Shown here one piece after another: positions 36,511-48,930 of a stretch of 64,000 nt of DNA. The stretch spans positions 16,368,001-16,432,000 of the forward strand of contig NC_091052.1 of assembly GCF_963966145.1 (NCBI RefSeq). The letters are read 5' to 3'. The first letter of the stretch is position 1. Each line of letters opens with the position of its first letter. Source of the stretch: Tenebrio molitor (lineage: Eukaryota > Arthropoda > Insecta > Coleoptera > Tenebrionidae). A program made the translations under genes and the position numbers. The notes under the pieces were generated by a model. That model searched no databases. It was not told the DNA's origin and saw only the letters and a list, made by a program, of their open reading frames with translations.

Positions 36511-39500
36511 ACTTTTTGATACGCATAATTGATGTTTACCCTTAAAAGTAAACATCGTGTTATTAATAAATTTTAGTGTAAATCCAAAATACGATTCTAG
36601 ATTGACGATTTCGCGGCCTCGCCCTATATATTGCGGCATAAACGCGAACCAATGTAACTGACAGACTGATCTTATAATCCGGCTGATCGTTAGTTTGACA
36701 ACTTTATGATACAGTTGATATCTATTGAGCGGCATGCTCTAATTTATATTCAGGCTATATTTCGTCGATATGATCGCGATGCCCTCGTTCGAGTATTTTA
36801 TTGATGCATTATCACTGTCATATTTTTCCTGTATTGCTTGTCTCTCGTTTGTTTAGTGGCTGCAAATATTGATCGATGATTATTTACAACTGATAATTCT
36901 GCAACTATTTTGTTCCGAGCAAATACATCGTAAAACTATAAAAACATATTAATTTATGACCGAGAGCCTTTTTGTGTGTGTGCACTTTTCCCGTGATGTG
37001 TCATTTATTTGGGTTTTTTTGAGCGGATGATAGCCAGCCAGCCTGGTTTTGCGTTTAATTGCTCAATTGGGTTGAGTGAGAGGATTAAATTTTGATGGGG
37101 CGAAATGCGCATGAAATTGTTTTGAAGCTGTCGGGACGGCAGAAATGTGTTGGTTGGCGAGAGGCGTCTTTGATTTACACACTCGCAGGAATTGCCCCAC
37201 TAATCGATGTCTGGATCGATGAGTTAGCAGCAGCGAGTTCGGTTCTTTCACTGTTATGTAACGGACCGTTTGACGGGAAAATATAGGCGCCCGATGAAAT
37301 AAACAAGCCATTTAATTAATTAATACATTCAGAGAATTTCCAGAGTATTTACCGTGTCGATGGCAGTCTTACCTTTTCGAGACGGCGACTACACCTTATT
37401 GAGACAATAAAATTTATCGTCTAGAGTGGCAAATCACTCTAATTAGTTTTGTGCCGACTAAAACGGAAACGTTGTTTTCCAGCTAATAAACTTGTTTTAT
37501 TCCAACATGTCTGGCATATCGTGTAATTCAGTCATAAATCCTGAACTGCCACGTATCAATTATGTAAAATCACTGGGATATCTATAAGTTTCGCACAGTT
37601 GGCGCTTATTAGCATAAATAGATGAAAATGAAATATCGCACATCACTCCCAACCTTCATTAATATTAATTTGTCCTGCTGTTTATGGTGGCAACTGCAAT
37701 TGTTTCCTGGTCACAGAACCACGTCAAATATTTATATCGATGTATTAATAATGATTGTATTTTTATTTGGGATAAATGTTGCCTGTTTGTTGCACTAATG
37801 TTATTTATTGATGTTGTGAAACGGACATACCCAGCTTGATTAATAGATTGTAAAGATTGTAATTATTAATTCTTTTCCAGAAATGTTTATTTACCTTCGC
37901 GAATTGCGAAATTTATTTATTTATTCAGTACAACTGACAATTAAAACATCGTAATTTGGTTAATTTATGGAAAGTTAAACTCTCGAAAATTTTCATATTT
38001 CGCCGTGGGAAATCAAACAAATTAATATTAATTATTAGATTTTAATGTTGGCTGTCAGCTATCGGGTATCGTATGCAAATACAGGTGTGTTGAAACAAGT
38101 AAGTGATGTATACGTAGTGACTCAACGAAGGCAAAGCATGCATTAAGCCAAGGTGTTCTATATTACTTCAAGCGCCAGTTTGAATAACAATTATCAATTC
38201 AAATAAGAAATCATATATTGTCTGAACATTTTTTATTATAAACGATGATGTCCTTGCACATCGTAGCTTTTATTACCCAAGTATCTATAAATGATTGTCT
38301 GGTCCAGCTTGCTATGAAAACTTGGCAATTTTTGAATGTGCCGCTTTATAAATATGTAGAATAAATTCGGCAAATTCTGAATGTCACATTTTCAGGTTAT
38401 ATTGTCGGCTAAATCCTAGCCTACCCCTCTAAATCCTGATGTATTTGCAATTTGTGTTGAAAAATAATACAGATTAACTGTGATAAGACGAGAAAACAGA
38501 AAAGCGCGAATAAAATGCCATTAATGTCAGTCTATTCCAAAAAGGCATCACAATGATATTTTTTTCCAAAGCTAGCTTGACCTGACAATCATTTATGGAC
38601 ACTCTGCAGATGTTAAAAACGTTTAAAGATCAATTTGTTTAAAAATATTGATACTTACTTTTTTGTTCCTTTGTTTGCCTACATCATCTAACTTGAGTAG
38701 TGTAGTAAAAATGCTACAATATTTTTTGCTGAGAATCCAGTCATCACCAAGTCATAAGTAGATACAGGTATTGTTATTGCAGCAACAGCAGTTTATCTTA
38801 AATGCTGACATCATTCCCATCTAATTAAAGAAAAGAATGAAATTTATCACTGATAGGTGATGACAAATTATGTAAAATACATATATCTAGCGGCACTTTG
38901 AATTTTTTTAATTGTGAGAATGCTAGTTTGTCTCATTAAATATTGCCACGTTAATTTTTGTTAAAAAAGTGAAAAAAATGCCATAACGATAATGTCATCC
39001 TGGTAATAACCTAACTTGTATAATCTTACAGTTGTAGATGTTTATGTTAAATTTTATATAAAGTATACTTAATAAATTATTACAAATTACACACTATAAA
39101 TATAAATTTATCATTTATTATCCTCCAGATTTCTATCTCCTTGCTTCTACAAATGATGTGGAAAATTCAAACAGATTTTTTCCTCGTCGAAGTTCCCAAG
39201 ACACCGATGTATTTGATTTAAAAATGCTGATTGAATTATTTTGAAGCCCTGTTCCTTTTATGTGTCTGGAGCCAATTATTTATCTCCATCAACATTGCGT
39301 CGAAGTTCGGAAAATGAATTTTATGAAGATACTTTTCTGTTTTGGAAATAAGCAGTAATAACTGAAACCTAAGTTTGGTGAATAGATGGGTTACTCTAGT
39401 TCTTTGGCATTACGGATGACAGCTGTGGAAATCTAGGAAAACTTGTCTCACATTTCTCTTTCTAAATATCGCTCACTTTAAACAGTATATTATATCATTA
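36511..39500. other. Intergenic; unique block 36590-37650
   Basis: No gene is supported. 36590-37650 is repeat-free, with a higher GC share and short ORFs on both strands that lack family motifs, so it is a regulatory candidate. 37650-39500 is AT-rich with TTAATATTAATT and TTATTTATT clusters. Confidence 0.4.
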
Positions 39501-39597
39501 AGAGTAGAAATGAGTCTTTTTGTGCAAGCCCAGAGATTGAAGACTGAGACGAAGTCGAGGTCGTAACTGGGCAAAGCACAAAAAGACCTTCTACTCT
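39501..39597. repeat. 97-bp hairpin repeat
   Basis: AGAGTAGAAATGAGTC and TTTTTGTGCAAGCCCA are inverted as TGGGCAAAGCACAAAAAGA and CTTCTACTCT. The centre carries GAGACGAAGTCGAGG. Compact MITE-like foldback without coding capacity. Confidence 0.75.
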
Positions 39598-39894
39598 AAA
39601 TCATACAAAAAAAATCGGACATTATATCATTTATTTATTTGCAGTTTTCAAATTTTAAGGCTCCAGAAATTCCTACTTCCCTTTTTGTAATATTATTGAT
39701 ACTTGAAGTTTCGATAATATTAGTAAAGTCTACAACTAAATCTAAATTATTCCATGTATGTTTTGCAAATTTTAGGTAAAACTTTCCCAAAATGGTGAAT
39801 GGTCGCGATTTGTAATTTTTAGTATCCTGAACTTTTACTAAGATATCAGAGCCCAAATCTTCGATATGTTCCATTGTCAAATGCACGCACCTAG

Positions 39895-40079
39895 TATCGG
39901 GTGTTTTTTTAAATTTCACCTCGTAGTAGCCGTTGAAGAGTCGATTGTGAACGCACCACTCGTGTAAAAACGTAAGATTTAAACAGCTGATCCGTGATCC
40001 GTAACCCGTATCGTATAGTGCGTTCACAATCAACTCTTCAACGCCTACGATGAGGTGAAATTAAAAAAAACACCCGATA
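39895..40079 (+). mobile_element. MITE family TATCGGGTGTTC, copy 6
   Basis: Ends are TATCGGGTGTTTTTTTAAAT and the inverted AAAAAAAACACCCGATA. The arms match almost throughout (GAAGAGTCGATTGTGAACGC against GCGTTCACAATCAACTCTTC). The centre has CAGCTGATCCGTGATCCG. Confidence 0.9.
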
Positions 40080-43000
40080 TCAATATAACCTACAATAATA
40101 ATTTATAATTCTTCCTCTAAAGAACTCAGAAATTTTACCTTTGTAGCCAGATTTCTACCAGGAGCATTATGTAGAAATCATACACTTTTCGGGACTTTGG
40201 TGGGATTAGATTCTGCATTGAGTTTGCCGCGATCTGCGTCAATTCTAGAGGCGTTCAATGCATTTCGTTTTCAATGGCATCGGACATACTTCAATTATTC
40301 GCTCAATATAACAAAAATTATAAAAACGTGAATAGCAAACGATTACAACTTACAACTGTATACTTTTTTACACTGAATTAACACGCCCACAACGGAGGAC
40401 TCGTGTTACACCACAGTGGAACCAGTTAAATATTGGGCATTAATTTCCTTATTTCGCTTTTTTGAGTTTTTTTTAAATAGGGATAATTTAATTATTATTT
40501 ATAATTGCAATTGATAAATAAATCGTGACAAATGCTTCAACTGACCTTACATTTGACTCGGTCGAGTCGCCTGTGAACACTTCTATTCCTGGGACTTGAA
40601 GTATTTCTACTCCGCTCTGTACTTTAACATCAACAACGCGTACCTAAAGGAAATTATTTAGATGATGTGAAGAATACGATTATCAAATTATTTTGTTTCA
40701 ATTATTTTTGAATCCATTTCTTGCTGTTTTTGTAGAACTGTCTAGAGTAAAATTAGAATATTGACAAACCCAACTATTATTTTATCAAATTCATCAGTAT
40801 TTTTTTTATATTTTCCTTTAGGATTTAAAGCACGATTTCTAAAAAATACAATTGTAAGTATATACAGTTTTGTTCACGGAAAAAGCATACAAGTCTTGAG
40901 AGAGATTTTTGCGATTTTTTGACTGTGTAAATTTACTTGATATTTGTTTCCATGTTTACCCATATTAAGTTATCAGGTAAGAATTTACAAACGAATTTTG
41001 ATTATACCAGACTTAAAAGAATAATGTTGATAACAGTAACATTAGAGGGGGCATTAAATACACTTTTACTGACTGAAATCGAATTATTTCAATTACCTGC
41101 CACTGATAATGACAGTGACATCAGGTAATGGTAAATCTGACTTACACAAGCAAAATGTAAGTGTATGCTTTTTCAGTGAACTTCAATTGTGGATATGTTT
41201 TTCTTGTATTTAGGAAATACCATTTTACAATGTATACTTTTATAACAAGAACACATACTATAAATTTTTATAAGAATTTATTCTTATTTATTTATTCTTA
41301 TCAACAAATTTATTTGAAGAAAGTTTCTTATCTTTCCCTTGAAGAAATGCGCCAAACCTCAAAAAAATTATCTACATAATAGATATCCATTTCTTGACTG
41401 TTTCTCGACAAAGTTTTATACATTTTTATACTGAGAGTCAGTGATTAATACTTAAAGTTTTGAAAATCATATCGAAAACAAATTATTCTCCGAAAAAACC
41501 AAATTTGTTATTAGGTATTTAAAATTTGCTGGAAATATTTTGATGACTTTTTAGTGGAGAGATTACAAGTTAATTCCTATTCACTTCTGATGAAATTTTC
41601 TGAAAAGTAAAGCTTACCGAGATGTTCTACATCGATAAAATTGTAAACAGTGGTATATTATGTGTTTGGTACTATTTTTATGACTATTATTTGTGTTATC
41701 TCATTAATAACAAAAGGTTGTATTTTATTATCTTAACCCAATCAAAATTTAAACTAGTTGTAGGTGATTGTTCCTCAGAATTTAGGCAATAATTTTTTCG
41801 TGGGTTTATTTAAAACGGGTTGGGCAACACATCTGTCTTTCTGCATCAAGTATAACTTGTCCATTCCATTTGGCATAAATTAAATAATTATAGTGTTTAT
41901 CAATAAGTACAAATTAATTATGCATTATCAAGGTGAAAACAGATTTATCGCAGCATGGACGACAAATGATTACAAGAATTTTTGATTAATGTGATCGTAC
42001 AGTAGAATGGTGCAATTATCCGAAGATAAAAACGCTTCTGTCAAACTTGAACTTTGTAGCGGCATGCATAATTAAACAATTTTGTAAAATAACAATAATA
42101 AGTGTAACAAAGAGACGCCGAACAAATTAATTAGCATCGAAGTGAAGGCGAGCTTATGATGTTGGATGTCAACTTGTTTGAAATGTCACAGTTGAACTGA
42201 GGACATGATAAATTAGACATATCGCAGCTGTCAACCGGGTTATTACTGACTTGGAACAGCTTAATGTACGACGTCACTTCCGTTAGCCATTAACATGTTA
42301 TACAGCGAAATAGTACATTTTTATGGTGTGTCTCCTTTGACTCGAACATCCTTTAATAACTTTTATCGTTTTGTCAATATACATAATGTAATTTATTGCG
42401 GTGCGAATGGGAACACCTTTCGCAACTACTACAAATATTTCAATTTGATTTCTGCTGCTCCCGAAATCTAAACGATTGTCGAAGTGCTCAAATTGCCGAA
42501 ACAAGTTATGTAAATACGACAATTAACATCCGAATTGGTATTCCACTTAGCGGAACATGTGCGATTTTTCAAAATGTCAAATTACGATACGAAACATTGT
42601 CGCAAGACCCCAAGAAATATGGTGCAATTTCGTACAACTAACAAGGAAATTAATTATATCAATTAGCAGTCTTATGGTATCAACTCTTTCTGCACCTGAA
42701 TTTTTTATACGATACCATCAGTTTTCCAGACTGTTCTCAACATAAACTGATGGGCACTTTCCATTCGGTTAACGAGGAATTATCTTGGACAAAGACAAAT
42801 CACGGCAATTAGCAACCCAGCATGGTGATATTACGAAACCATCACTTGTAGCCCGTTGCGGAACAGAATCATAGAACTGTTACTTTGGCTCGCCAAACTG
42901 TTGAACTCATCAGTTTGCGATTCTTGGGAGTTATTTTCTTGAGTTATTTCGGGCTAGCAAAATGTAATCGTTGGATTTAGGCCACTCGACTAACACATCA

Positions 43001-43120
43001 AAAGAAGTTAAATACCGCTTGACCAACAACAAAATGAATGAATTATTAATAATCTAATGGAATTGTGAAATAAGAAATTTTTTCTTACAGGTGGAGTTTT
43101 TGAGCTACCTTAGACCATTG
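40080..43120. other. Intergenic, no gene recognised
   Basis: Mostly AT-rich. 42170-42800 is less so and unique within the window, with overlapping short ORFs on both strands that show no family motif. Nothing else was found. Confidence 0.45.
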
Positions 43121-43144
43121 TTCTCGGCGACAGAAGTCAAATTT

Positions 43145-43256
43145 TAATCACAAGTGAGATAAAGTGCTCACTAGTGAGTAAATTTGACAGCTGCCATTTA
43201 ACTTGACATAAAGTACTCAGAAGTGACTAAATTTGACAGCTGTCATTTTACTTGAA
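43145..43256 (+). repeat. Two-unit tandem repeat
   Basis: Two units of about 55 bp share ATAAAGTNCTCA, AAATTTGACAGCTG and CATTT(T)A-CTT. Probably a local duplication inside an older repeat. Confidence 0.5.
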
Positions 43257-44116
43257 TGAAACTTCATTTCTTGGATTTTTTGCAGTACATAGTTGCACCT
43301 GTAAGATAAAACGTCTGAGAAGTGTCCCACTCGTGCGCAAGCGCACTCGTCGGTCAAAATTCTCACTCTTGTATAATGATGCATTTCTATCACTTATAAT
43401 ATAATATACTATTTGTAATAGGTATTTTTTTTAATCTCTGCAAAAATAATTGATTGTAAACATATTTTTGAATTTGATTTTATATACAAAGTATTCCAAA
43501 ATGATTGTGGTATCATAGGTTGCTTGAATCGGAAAAAAATGTTTGCCACCTTTCGACGATAAGGTCCCGCACTACACTACACCGAACATAACTTCCAGCC
43601 GCTGGCCAGTGTCAAATATAATTTCAATTCATTGCCTGTTGTCAATATTCAAAAATTCACAAGAAAGTGACGTCTCGGGTTTACCCAACAAAAACTAGTC
43701 AAAACATTTTATTATTCTAGGGAGTTTTTAAAACCATTACAATCTGATTTAGTTAATATTGTTTGGTTGATAAACCTAACCTCTCTTATACCTGTCATTT
43801 TGATGGTTCTTGGTAACTGTAAAAACACTCAAATTCTCAAAACCCACTAAAAATAAAGTGAAAAAAGTAGGTGAATAGCAAAATACAATGATAATAGAAA
43901 TAATGCTTTCAAATAAACTATCATTATTTGATATAAATATCCTTAATGATACTTAAAAAGCTGGCCTCAATGCCGTGTCGTTTTTAATTTTTAATTTTAG
44001 ATTTCATTATCTAGACCACTGAAACACTATTCGAGGCACACATTTAACTGATATTTTCAAAATTACCATTTGTGTACAGTTATTAGTAAACAAAAATTTA
44101 AAATTATATTTTCGTA
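43257..44116. other. Intergenic, nothing recognised
   Basis: CGTGCGCAAGCGCACTCG near 43334 is a small palindrome. AATGATTGTGGT near 43500 echoes the end of the MITE at 33252, but no complete element was found. Confidence 0.4.
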
Positions 44117-44480
44117 GTACTATGGCGGACAATAAATTTAGGCCGGCAAATTTCTGACATTTCAAAAAAGTCAATGCAAGCGACCATTTATTGTCATTAT
44201 GACTGATGTGTCAGTTTGTCAAACTGAAGGTTTTCAAGCTGTTTGGCGTTTCCTTCGCCCTTTTCATAACTTACAAATCATGACGCACTAGCATAACTGA
44301 TTTGTAGTATCACTTCTCTCTGGTGCACGCTTCTTTTCCCAATTTTAATTTTGATTATCGCTGTCCCGATGACAAGAATGACAAAAATGGAAAATGGGGT
44401 TAGTTGAACATAATGCCAGCTTCACATTTTGATGTCAAGCCAATGACAGGCCGGCCTAAATTTATTGTCCGCCATAGTAC
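44117..44480. mobile_element. MITE with perfect 31-bp TIRs (GTACTATGGCGGACAATAAA)
   Basis: The first 31 bp, GTACTATGGCGGACAATAAA continuing TTTAGGCCGGC, are repeated exactly in inverted orientation at the right end, finishing TTGTCCGCCATAGTAC. The 364-bp element has no coding frame, which suggests relatively recent mobilisation by a transposase encoded elsewhere. Confidence 0.9.
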
Positions 44481-44664
44481 CAAAGGGAAGTATTTATGTA
44501 TTTAATTTTTTCTTCAAACGTCAGTAAAATATTACATTATACTGCTGGATTGATAATCTTAAAGTGTCACTTTATTGCCATGGCATCTGACGAGCTGACG
44601 AGCGGCAGATAAAGTTATTATCTCCGCTGAGGAGCGGAAGATAAAGTAAATAATATATAATATA

Positions 44665-44961
44665 TGTCGGCGCCACTCGTGGAAAAGATTTATTTTGTTC
44701 TTTTAATGCTTTGGCTGTACTCCTTATACCAAATAGAGTTATTTTTAGAAACATGTTATCACTGTTCTTAAGAACGCGTCAGCGGGGCAACCCCTGACGA
44801 ACGGAACGTTCGTGTATGACGCGAGGGTAGTACCAGAATAATTAGAGAGTGGAGCGTTAGGTACACGCGCGCGGACCGTTACGTTCTTTATTCCCTTTAT
44901 TTATAACAAATATCAAATAATAATGTCTTGGCGGCTAAGACCTCATCCTGTTATTCTGACA
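44665..44961 (+). repeat. 5' LTR
   Basis: Begins TGTCGGCGCCACTCGTGG and ends TTATTCTGACA. Read side by side with 49189-49485, I see no difference in 297 positions. It contains an ATG (44923) that opens a frame running into the gag-like region. Confidence 0.95.
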
Positions 44962-45279
44962 TCAGAAGTGGGATTTGCCCCGTCAAAGTGGCGTGTGGAC
45001 AATACTGCGAGTAACGCGGAAAGTGACGAGTCCGTGCGTAAAGGATTCTCAGGTGAAGGTTCGTCCAGAGCAGACACCAAAAGTATCTGTACACTGTTGC
45101 AATGGAGACTCGGTAAAGGCGCGACGCTATTTCCTTCCGGTCATCACACCGAATTGAAGCGTCGAGCTTTGTCGCCGTCTTCCAACAAGCCCAACAACGA
45201 AAAACGGGTCCACTTCCCTGAGAAATGCCATTTTTGTGGACGAATTTGCACAACGGTCTGCGAGGAACAAGCGTGCTGA
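44923..45279 (+). pseudogene. gag remnant of the LTR element
   Basis: An open frame of 118 codons starts inside the LTR. The tail is basic and Ser/Pro-rich and ends with KCHFCGRICTTVCEEQAC, which looks like a CX2C zinc knuckle that has lost its regular CCHC spacing. It stops at 45279. Most of gag is missing compared with full-length relatives. Confidence 0.6.
44962..44977 (+). other. Primer-binding site, probably tRNA-Leu
   Basis: TCAGAAGTGGGATTTG directly follows the 5' LTR. As I recall, it is complementary to the acceptor and T-arm 3' side of insect tRNA-Leu (ending CCCACTTCTGACACCA), beginning a few bases inside the tRNA rather than at the CCA, as in mdg3-like elements. The tRNA identity is from memory. 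Confidence 0.55.
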
Positions 45280-45286
45280 CGCCTAA

Positions 45287-45660
45287 ATGCCTACCTGTTA
45301 CAAATTGTCCCTCAAAGTCGAAACGGGAGCAAGTGGTGAATTTGGAGAAAACTTAAATCTGGTGAGACCTTTCCTTTTTCTTTTTAACATGGGTTCAAAT
45401 TGCTCTTTAATGAAAGACAATATTTCACGTTATTTGAATGGCAAGCAGTTTAACAACATGACCTCACTGATAGGGATTGGTCGTGATGGCTCTTCTTTTT
45501 GTGATAGCCAAATTTTAACCGTGGTTGAAATTTAAGACATATTTATTAAAAAATTCGTTCTATGTGGTACCTGATGATGTCTTCCGTGGACATTGTAACT
45601 GGCAGAGATTTAATAGCACACAACATTAACGTTTAACTAAATTCCACCGGTTTAATTGTT
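45287..45660 (+). pseudogene. Retroviral-type aspartic protease remnant
   Basis: The frame 45287-45535 contains FNMGSNCSLM followed by SLIGIGRDGSS and SQILTVVEI. This is the Gypsy protease pattern F(D)TGSNxSLI...GIG....T with the catalytic DTG changed to NMG. Downstream, in another frame, YLMMSSVDIVTGRDLIAHN resembles the conserved (L)IGRDLI end of the domain. Loss of the catalytic Asp and the frame breaks make it inactive. Confidence 0.7.
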
Positions 45661-46139
45661 ATCTGGAGAGTCAAAATTTATTGAAACTCTGAAGTGTTTT
45701 CTGGAATTGATTGGAGCCGTCAAAGTGGAGACCCAAGACGACCCAGCCGCGTGACCTTGTATTAATTACCTCGCCTTTTTGTCTCGTTTTGTTTATGTCA
45801 CGGGGCGTGGGGGATGTGAAGGAATCTAGCATCTGGCTTTAGTTTAGAATCAATGACATGTTAACTTAAGAGAGTACCTCTCCTCATTTACGATGGAATT
45901 GTTTCCGACTTTTGTTGGTATTTTGATGAATCTTACAATTGCTATTTTAAATGAATCTTACATAAGTAAACATCAAGATAATTTTGTTATTGTTGTACCG
46001 TCAGGAAGGGTAACCGGTACTCTTGAAAGTTGAAATCCGTTTAAAAGAGTGATAAATTCGTTTATCGGAGACCATACTGACTAGCTACAACTGAGCGCGA
46101 AATTGTTAGAAAACGCCCATCCAACTCTGTCAATTTCTT

Positions 46140-46440
46140 GGTTTTAGCTCCTACTTCGTTCAGTCAATTTATTCGAAATTTTTCCGTGGTGGCTGAACCG
46201 TCGTAAATGCCGTGAAACATTTTCGACACTTCCTGGTCGGAGGACGCTTGACGGTAGTGACCGATTATAAATTGCAATGCTTTCAAAGCAGCACGTACAA
46301 AGTAGGTATGACCTAACTCCTCGAGCACAGGGCTGGTAGACTTTTCTGCAAGCTTTTGATTTTGATATTCGTTATGGCGAAGAAAAACACATGAAATATG
46401 CCATCTTCTTTTCTCGAAATCCACCACTTAACACGGCGCC
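46140..46440 (+). pseudogene. RNase H (and RT tail) remnant
   Basis: On the + strand, QFIRNFSVVAEPS near 46163-46201 resembles the (F)IxNFSxIAxPL tether after the Gypsy RT. RLTVVTDYKLQCFQ near 46249 matches the RNase H (F)TVVTDHKPLxW motif. DIRYGEEKHMKYA and FSRNPPLN near 46363-46432 match the end of the domain (SRNP). Blocks are in different frames. The minus-strand ORF 46164-46427 is their shadow. Confidence 0.7.
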
Positions 46441-46740
46441 CTTAAAAAAACAACCATAAAAACATTCAAATCGTTGATTTACAGGCGGACTAGTTAGCTC
46501 TCGCACAACAACGAGGTGATGAGGTTTTAAAAATAATCGCCGCCCTTAAAGCGAATGAACTTGACCCAGATTTAACTAAGACGTATGTTTAGGGCCAATA
46601 CTCTTTTCGAAGAATTCAACGCGGCCATCGCACACGCTTTTTACCGGTTGTTCCCCAAGCAGGGACTTGGTCGATAGTAAATCACATGTAGATACACACT
46701 AATTTGAAACACCTAGTTAAAAAAATAAATAAATAAAAAT

Positions 46741-47510
46741 TTGGATAAATTGTATGTCCTGTACTGGTTTCTCAAAATGTCGCGAACAGTTCGCAAATTT
46801 GTTGATAAATGCCTGATTTGCAAATCTTCGAAAAATCACACGGGAAAAACTCAAATGCAAATGCTTCCTATCCTCAAAGTTTCTCGACACTGGCATACAG
46901 TTCAAATCGATATTTTCGGCAAATTTTTATAGACGTTGAAAAATGTAACAATTATTAAAGTTTGTGGAAGACGACGGTTATAATTTCGTTAGTCACGCTT
47001 GCCGGCGGATTTGGAGCAGCCCTTTCTGTTTTCCATAAAAGCTAAAAATAGTCGAAATATTATTTTACGAGAATTAAGAAAGGGGATGTATAAATGAGAT
47101 TTAATTAATTTTTAAACACTCTTGTTTTGACCTAAGATCAAGATCTAGTAACGTCTACTGATTTCCGAGAGAGATGAAGTAGAATTAATAAGGTCTTTGT
47201 TTAATTTTTGGAGAATCCTGACAAATTGATGTGTTCGATTGTAACAGCTATTATAAAATTAACACGCAAAAGTGACCTTAAAGATATGAATTTGTTTATC
47301 TATTCGGCGCCCCATATCGTATCATTAGCGATCAAGGCAACTGCTTCACAAAAGTGAATTTAACATTTTTTGTTCTAATTCTGAAATTCATCTGCACTTC
47401 ATCGCACACTGTGCAAACCGGTCCAATGGTCAGGTTAAACGTCAAAACGAAACCCTAAAAGCGACTTTGACCGCTATGGAAATCGAAATTGAACAAAATT
47501 AGCAAGATAA
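46741..47510 (+). pseudogene. Integrase remnant (H2C2 domain and core)
   Basis: The frame 46741-46932 reads TVRKFVDKCLICKSSKNHTG, then SRHWHTVQIDIFGKF. This is the second half of the HHCC finger plus the start of the core with its first catalytic Asp. Later, in other frames, an ISYH-RSRQ stretch near 47313-47335 sits where the second Asp region (SDxG) is expected, and NGQVKRQNETLKATL near 47424-47468 has the catalytic Glu region (NGQVERxNxTL). Several stops intervene. Confidence 0.8.
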
Positions 47511-47965
47511 CTTAAGTGAAAAGTACAATTATCGTTGAATAGTACTACACATCGAGTGATAGGTTTCAGTACCCCTGAAATTTTATTTGGCACACCTATC
47601 CGTTCGTTAGACTTGCAGAAGAAGAGAGGATAACTTCCCTGTATCAGAAATTCGTCGCATTGCAGCAAAGCGTCCCACAGTGACGCCCTTCGGAAGAATG
47701 TAAGAAAGGCCACTATACTTAAGCCTTTTCGCGTAGGTGATTTTATCTTTTATCCAATGAACGGATGATTTTTAAGTTTGACCTTAAGTTTCGTGGACTG
47801 TTCAAAATTGTCAAGGTTTTAGAAAATGCTCGTTATGGAAGCACACGATCACCATATTCGTGTTCCTGAGGGCCAAGGAAAAGTTTCGCTCTTGCTAGCC
47901 GTGTCGGCGGGAACTAATGATAAATGAACATCAGGTAAAAGCCTTTTTTTGTTTTTTTTTGAGCA

Positions 47966-48930
47966 GTATTGTGTCGATCCTGGCTGCGGTCAGATGAATA
48001 TTGTGTCGATCCTGGCTGCGGTCAGATGAATATTGTGTCGATCCTGGCTGCGGTCAGATGAATATTGTGTCGATCCTGGCTGTGGTCCAGATGAATATTG
48101 TGTCGATCCTGGCTGCGGTCAGATGAATATTGTGTCGATCCTGGCTGTGGTCCAGATGAATATTGTGTCGATCCTGGCTGAGGTCAGATGAATATTGTGT
48201 CGATCCTGGCTGAGGTCAGATGAATATTGTGTCGATCCTGGCTGTGGTCCAGATGAATATTGTGTCGATCCTGGCTGTGGTCCAGATGAATATTGTGTCG
48301 ATCCTGGCTGAGGTCAGATGAATATTGTGTCGATCCTGGCTGCGGTCAGATGAATATTGTGTCGATCCTGGCTGCGGTCCAGATGAATATTGTGTCGATC
48401 CTGGCTGAGGTCAGATGAATATTGTGTCGATCCTGGCTGAGGTCAGATGAATATTGTGTCGATCCTGGCTGTGGTCCAGATGAATATTGTGTCGATCCTG
48501 GCTGAGGTCAGATGAATATTGTGTCGATCCTGGCTGAGGTCAGATGAATATTGTGTCGATCCTGGCTGCGGTCAGATGAATATTGTGTCGATCCTGGCTG
48601 CGGTCCAGATGAATATTGTGTCGATCCTGGCTGAGGTCAGATGAATATTGTGTCGATCCTGGCTGAGGTCAGATGAATATTGTGTCGATCCTGGCTGCGG
48701 TTCAGATGAATATTGTGTCGATCCTGGCTGCGGTCCAGATGAATATTGTGTCGATCCTGGCTGCGGTCCAGATGAATATTGTGTCGATCCTGGCTGCGGT
48801 CCAGATGAATATTGTGTCGATCCTGGCTGCGGTCCAGATGAATATTGTGTCGATCCTGGCTGCGGTCCAGATGAATATTGTGTCGATCCTGGACGCGGTT
48901 CAGATGAATATTGAGTCAATCCTGGGTTAG
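47966..48930 (+). repeat. Tandem array of a 32-33 bp unit inside the LTR element (about 30 copies)
   Basis: The unit is GTGTCGATCCTGGCTGNGGT plus CAGATGAATATT or CCAGATGAATATT. I count 29 near-identical units plus a degenerate one, with variants differing at GCTGCGG/GCTGTGG/GCTGAGG and by one C. The 33-bp form reads DEYCVDPGCGP on the + strand; the last units (48673-48914) are all 33 bp and stay open in all frames used. The 32-bp form breaks frame. Diverged units (GTTGATCCTGGACCAGG, TCGATCCTGG) continue to about 49040. No spacers, so not a CRISPR. Confidence 0.95.

Noticed and set aside
46164..46427. Minus-strand 87-codon ORF inside the LTR element
   Set aside because: The + strand of the same stretch carries RNase H motifs in the expected order; the minus frame is a shadow.
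48572..48919. Minus-strand repetitive protein (TQYSSGPQPGS repeats)
   Set aside because: Shadow of the tandem array; no start context or host gene structure, and the array belongs to the retrotransposon.
47966..48930. CRISPR-like array
   Set aside because: Units abut directly with no unique spacers, in a eukaryotic retrotransposon.
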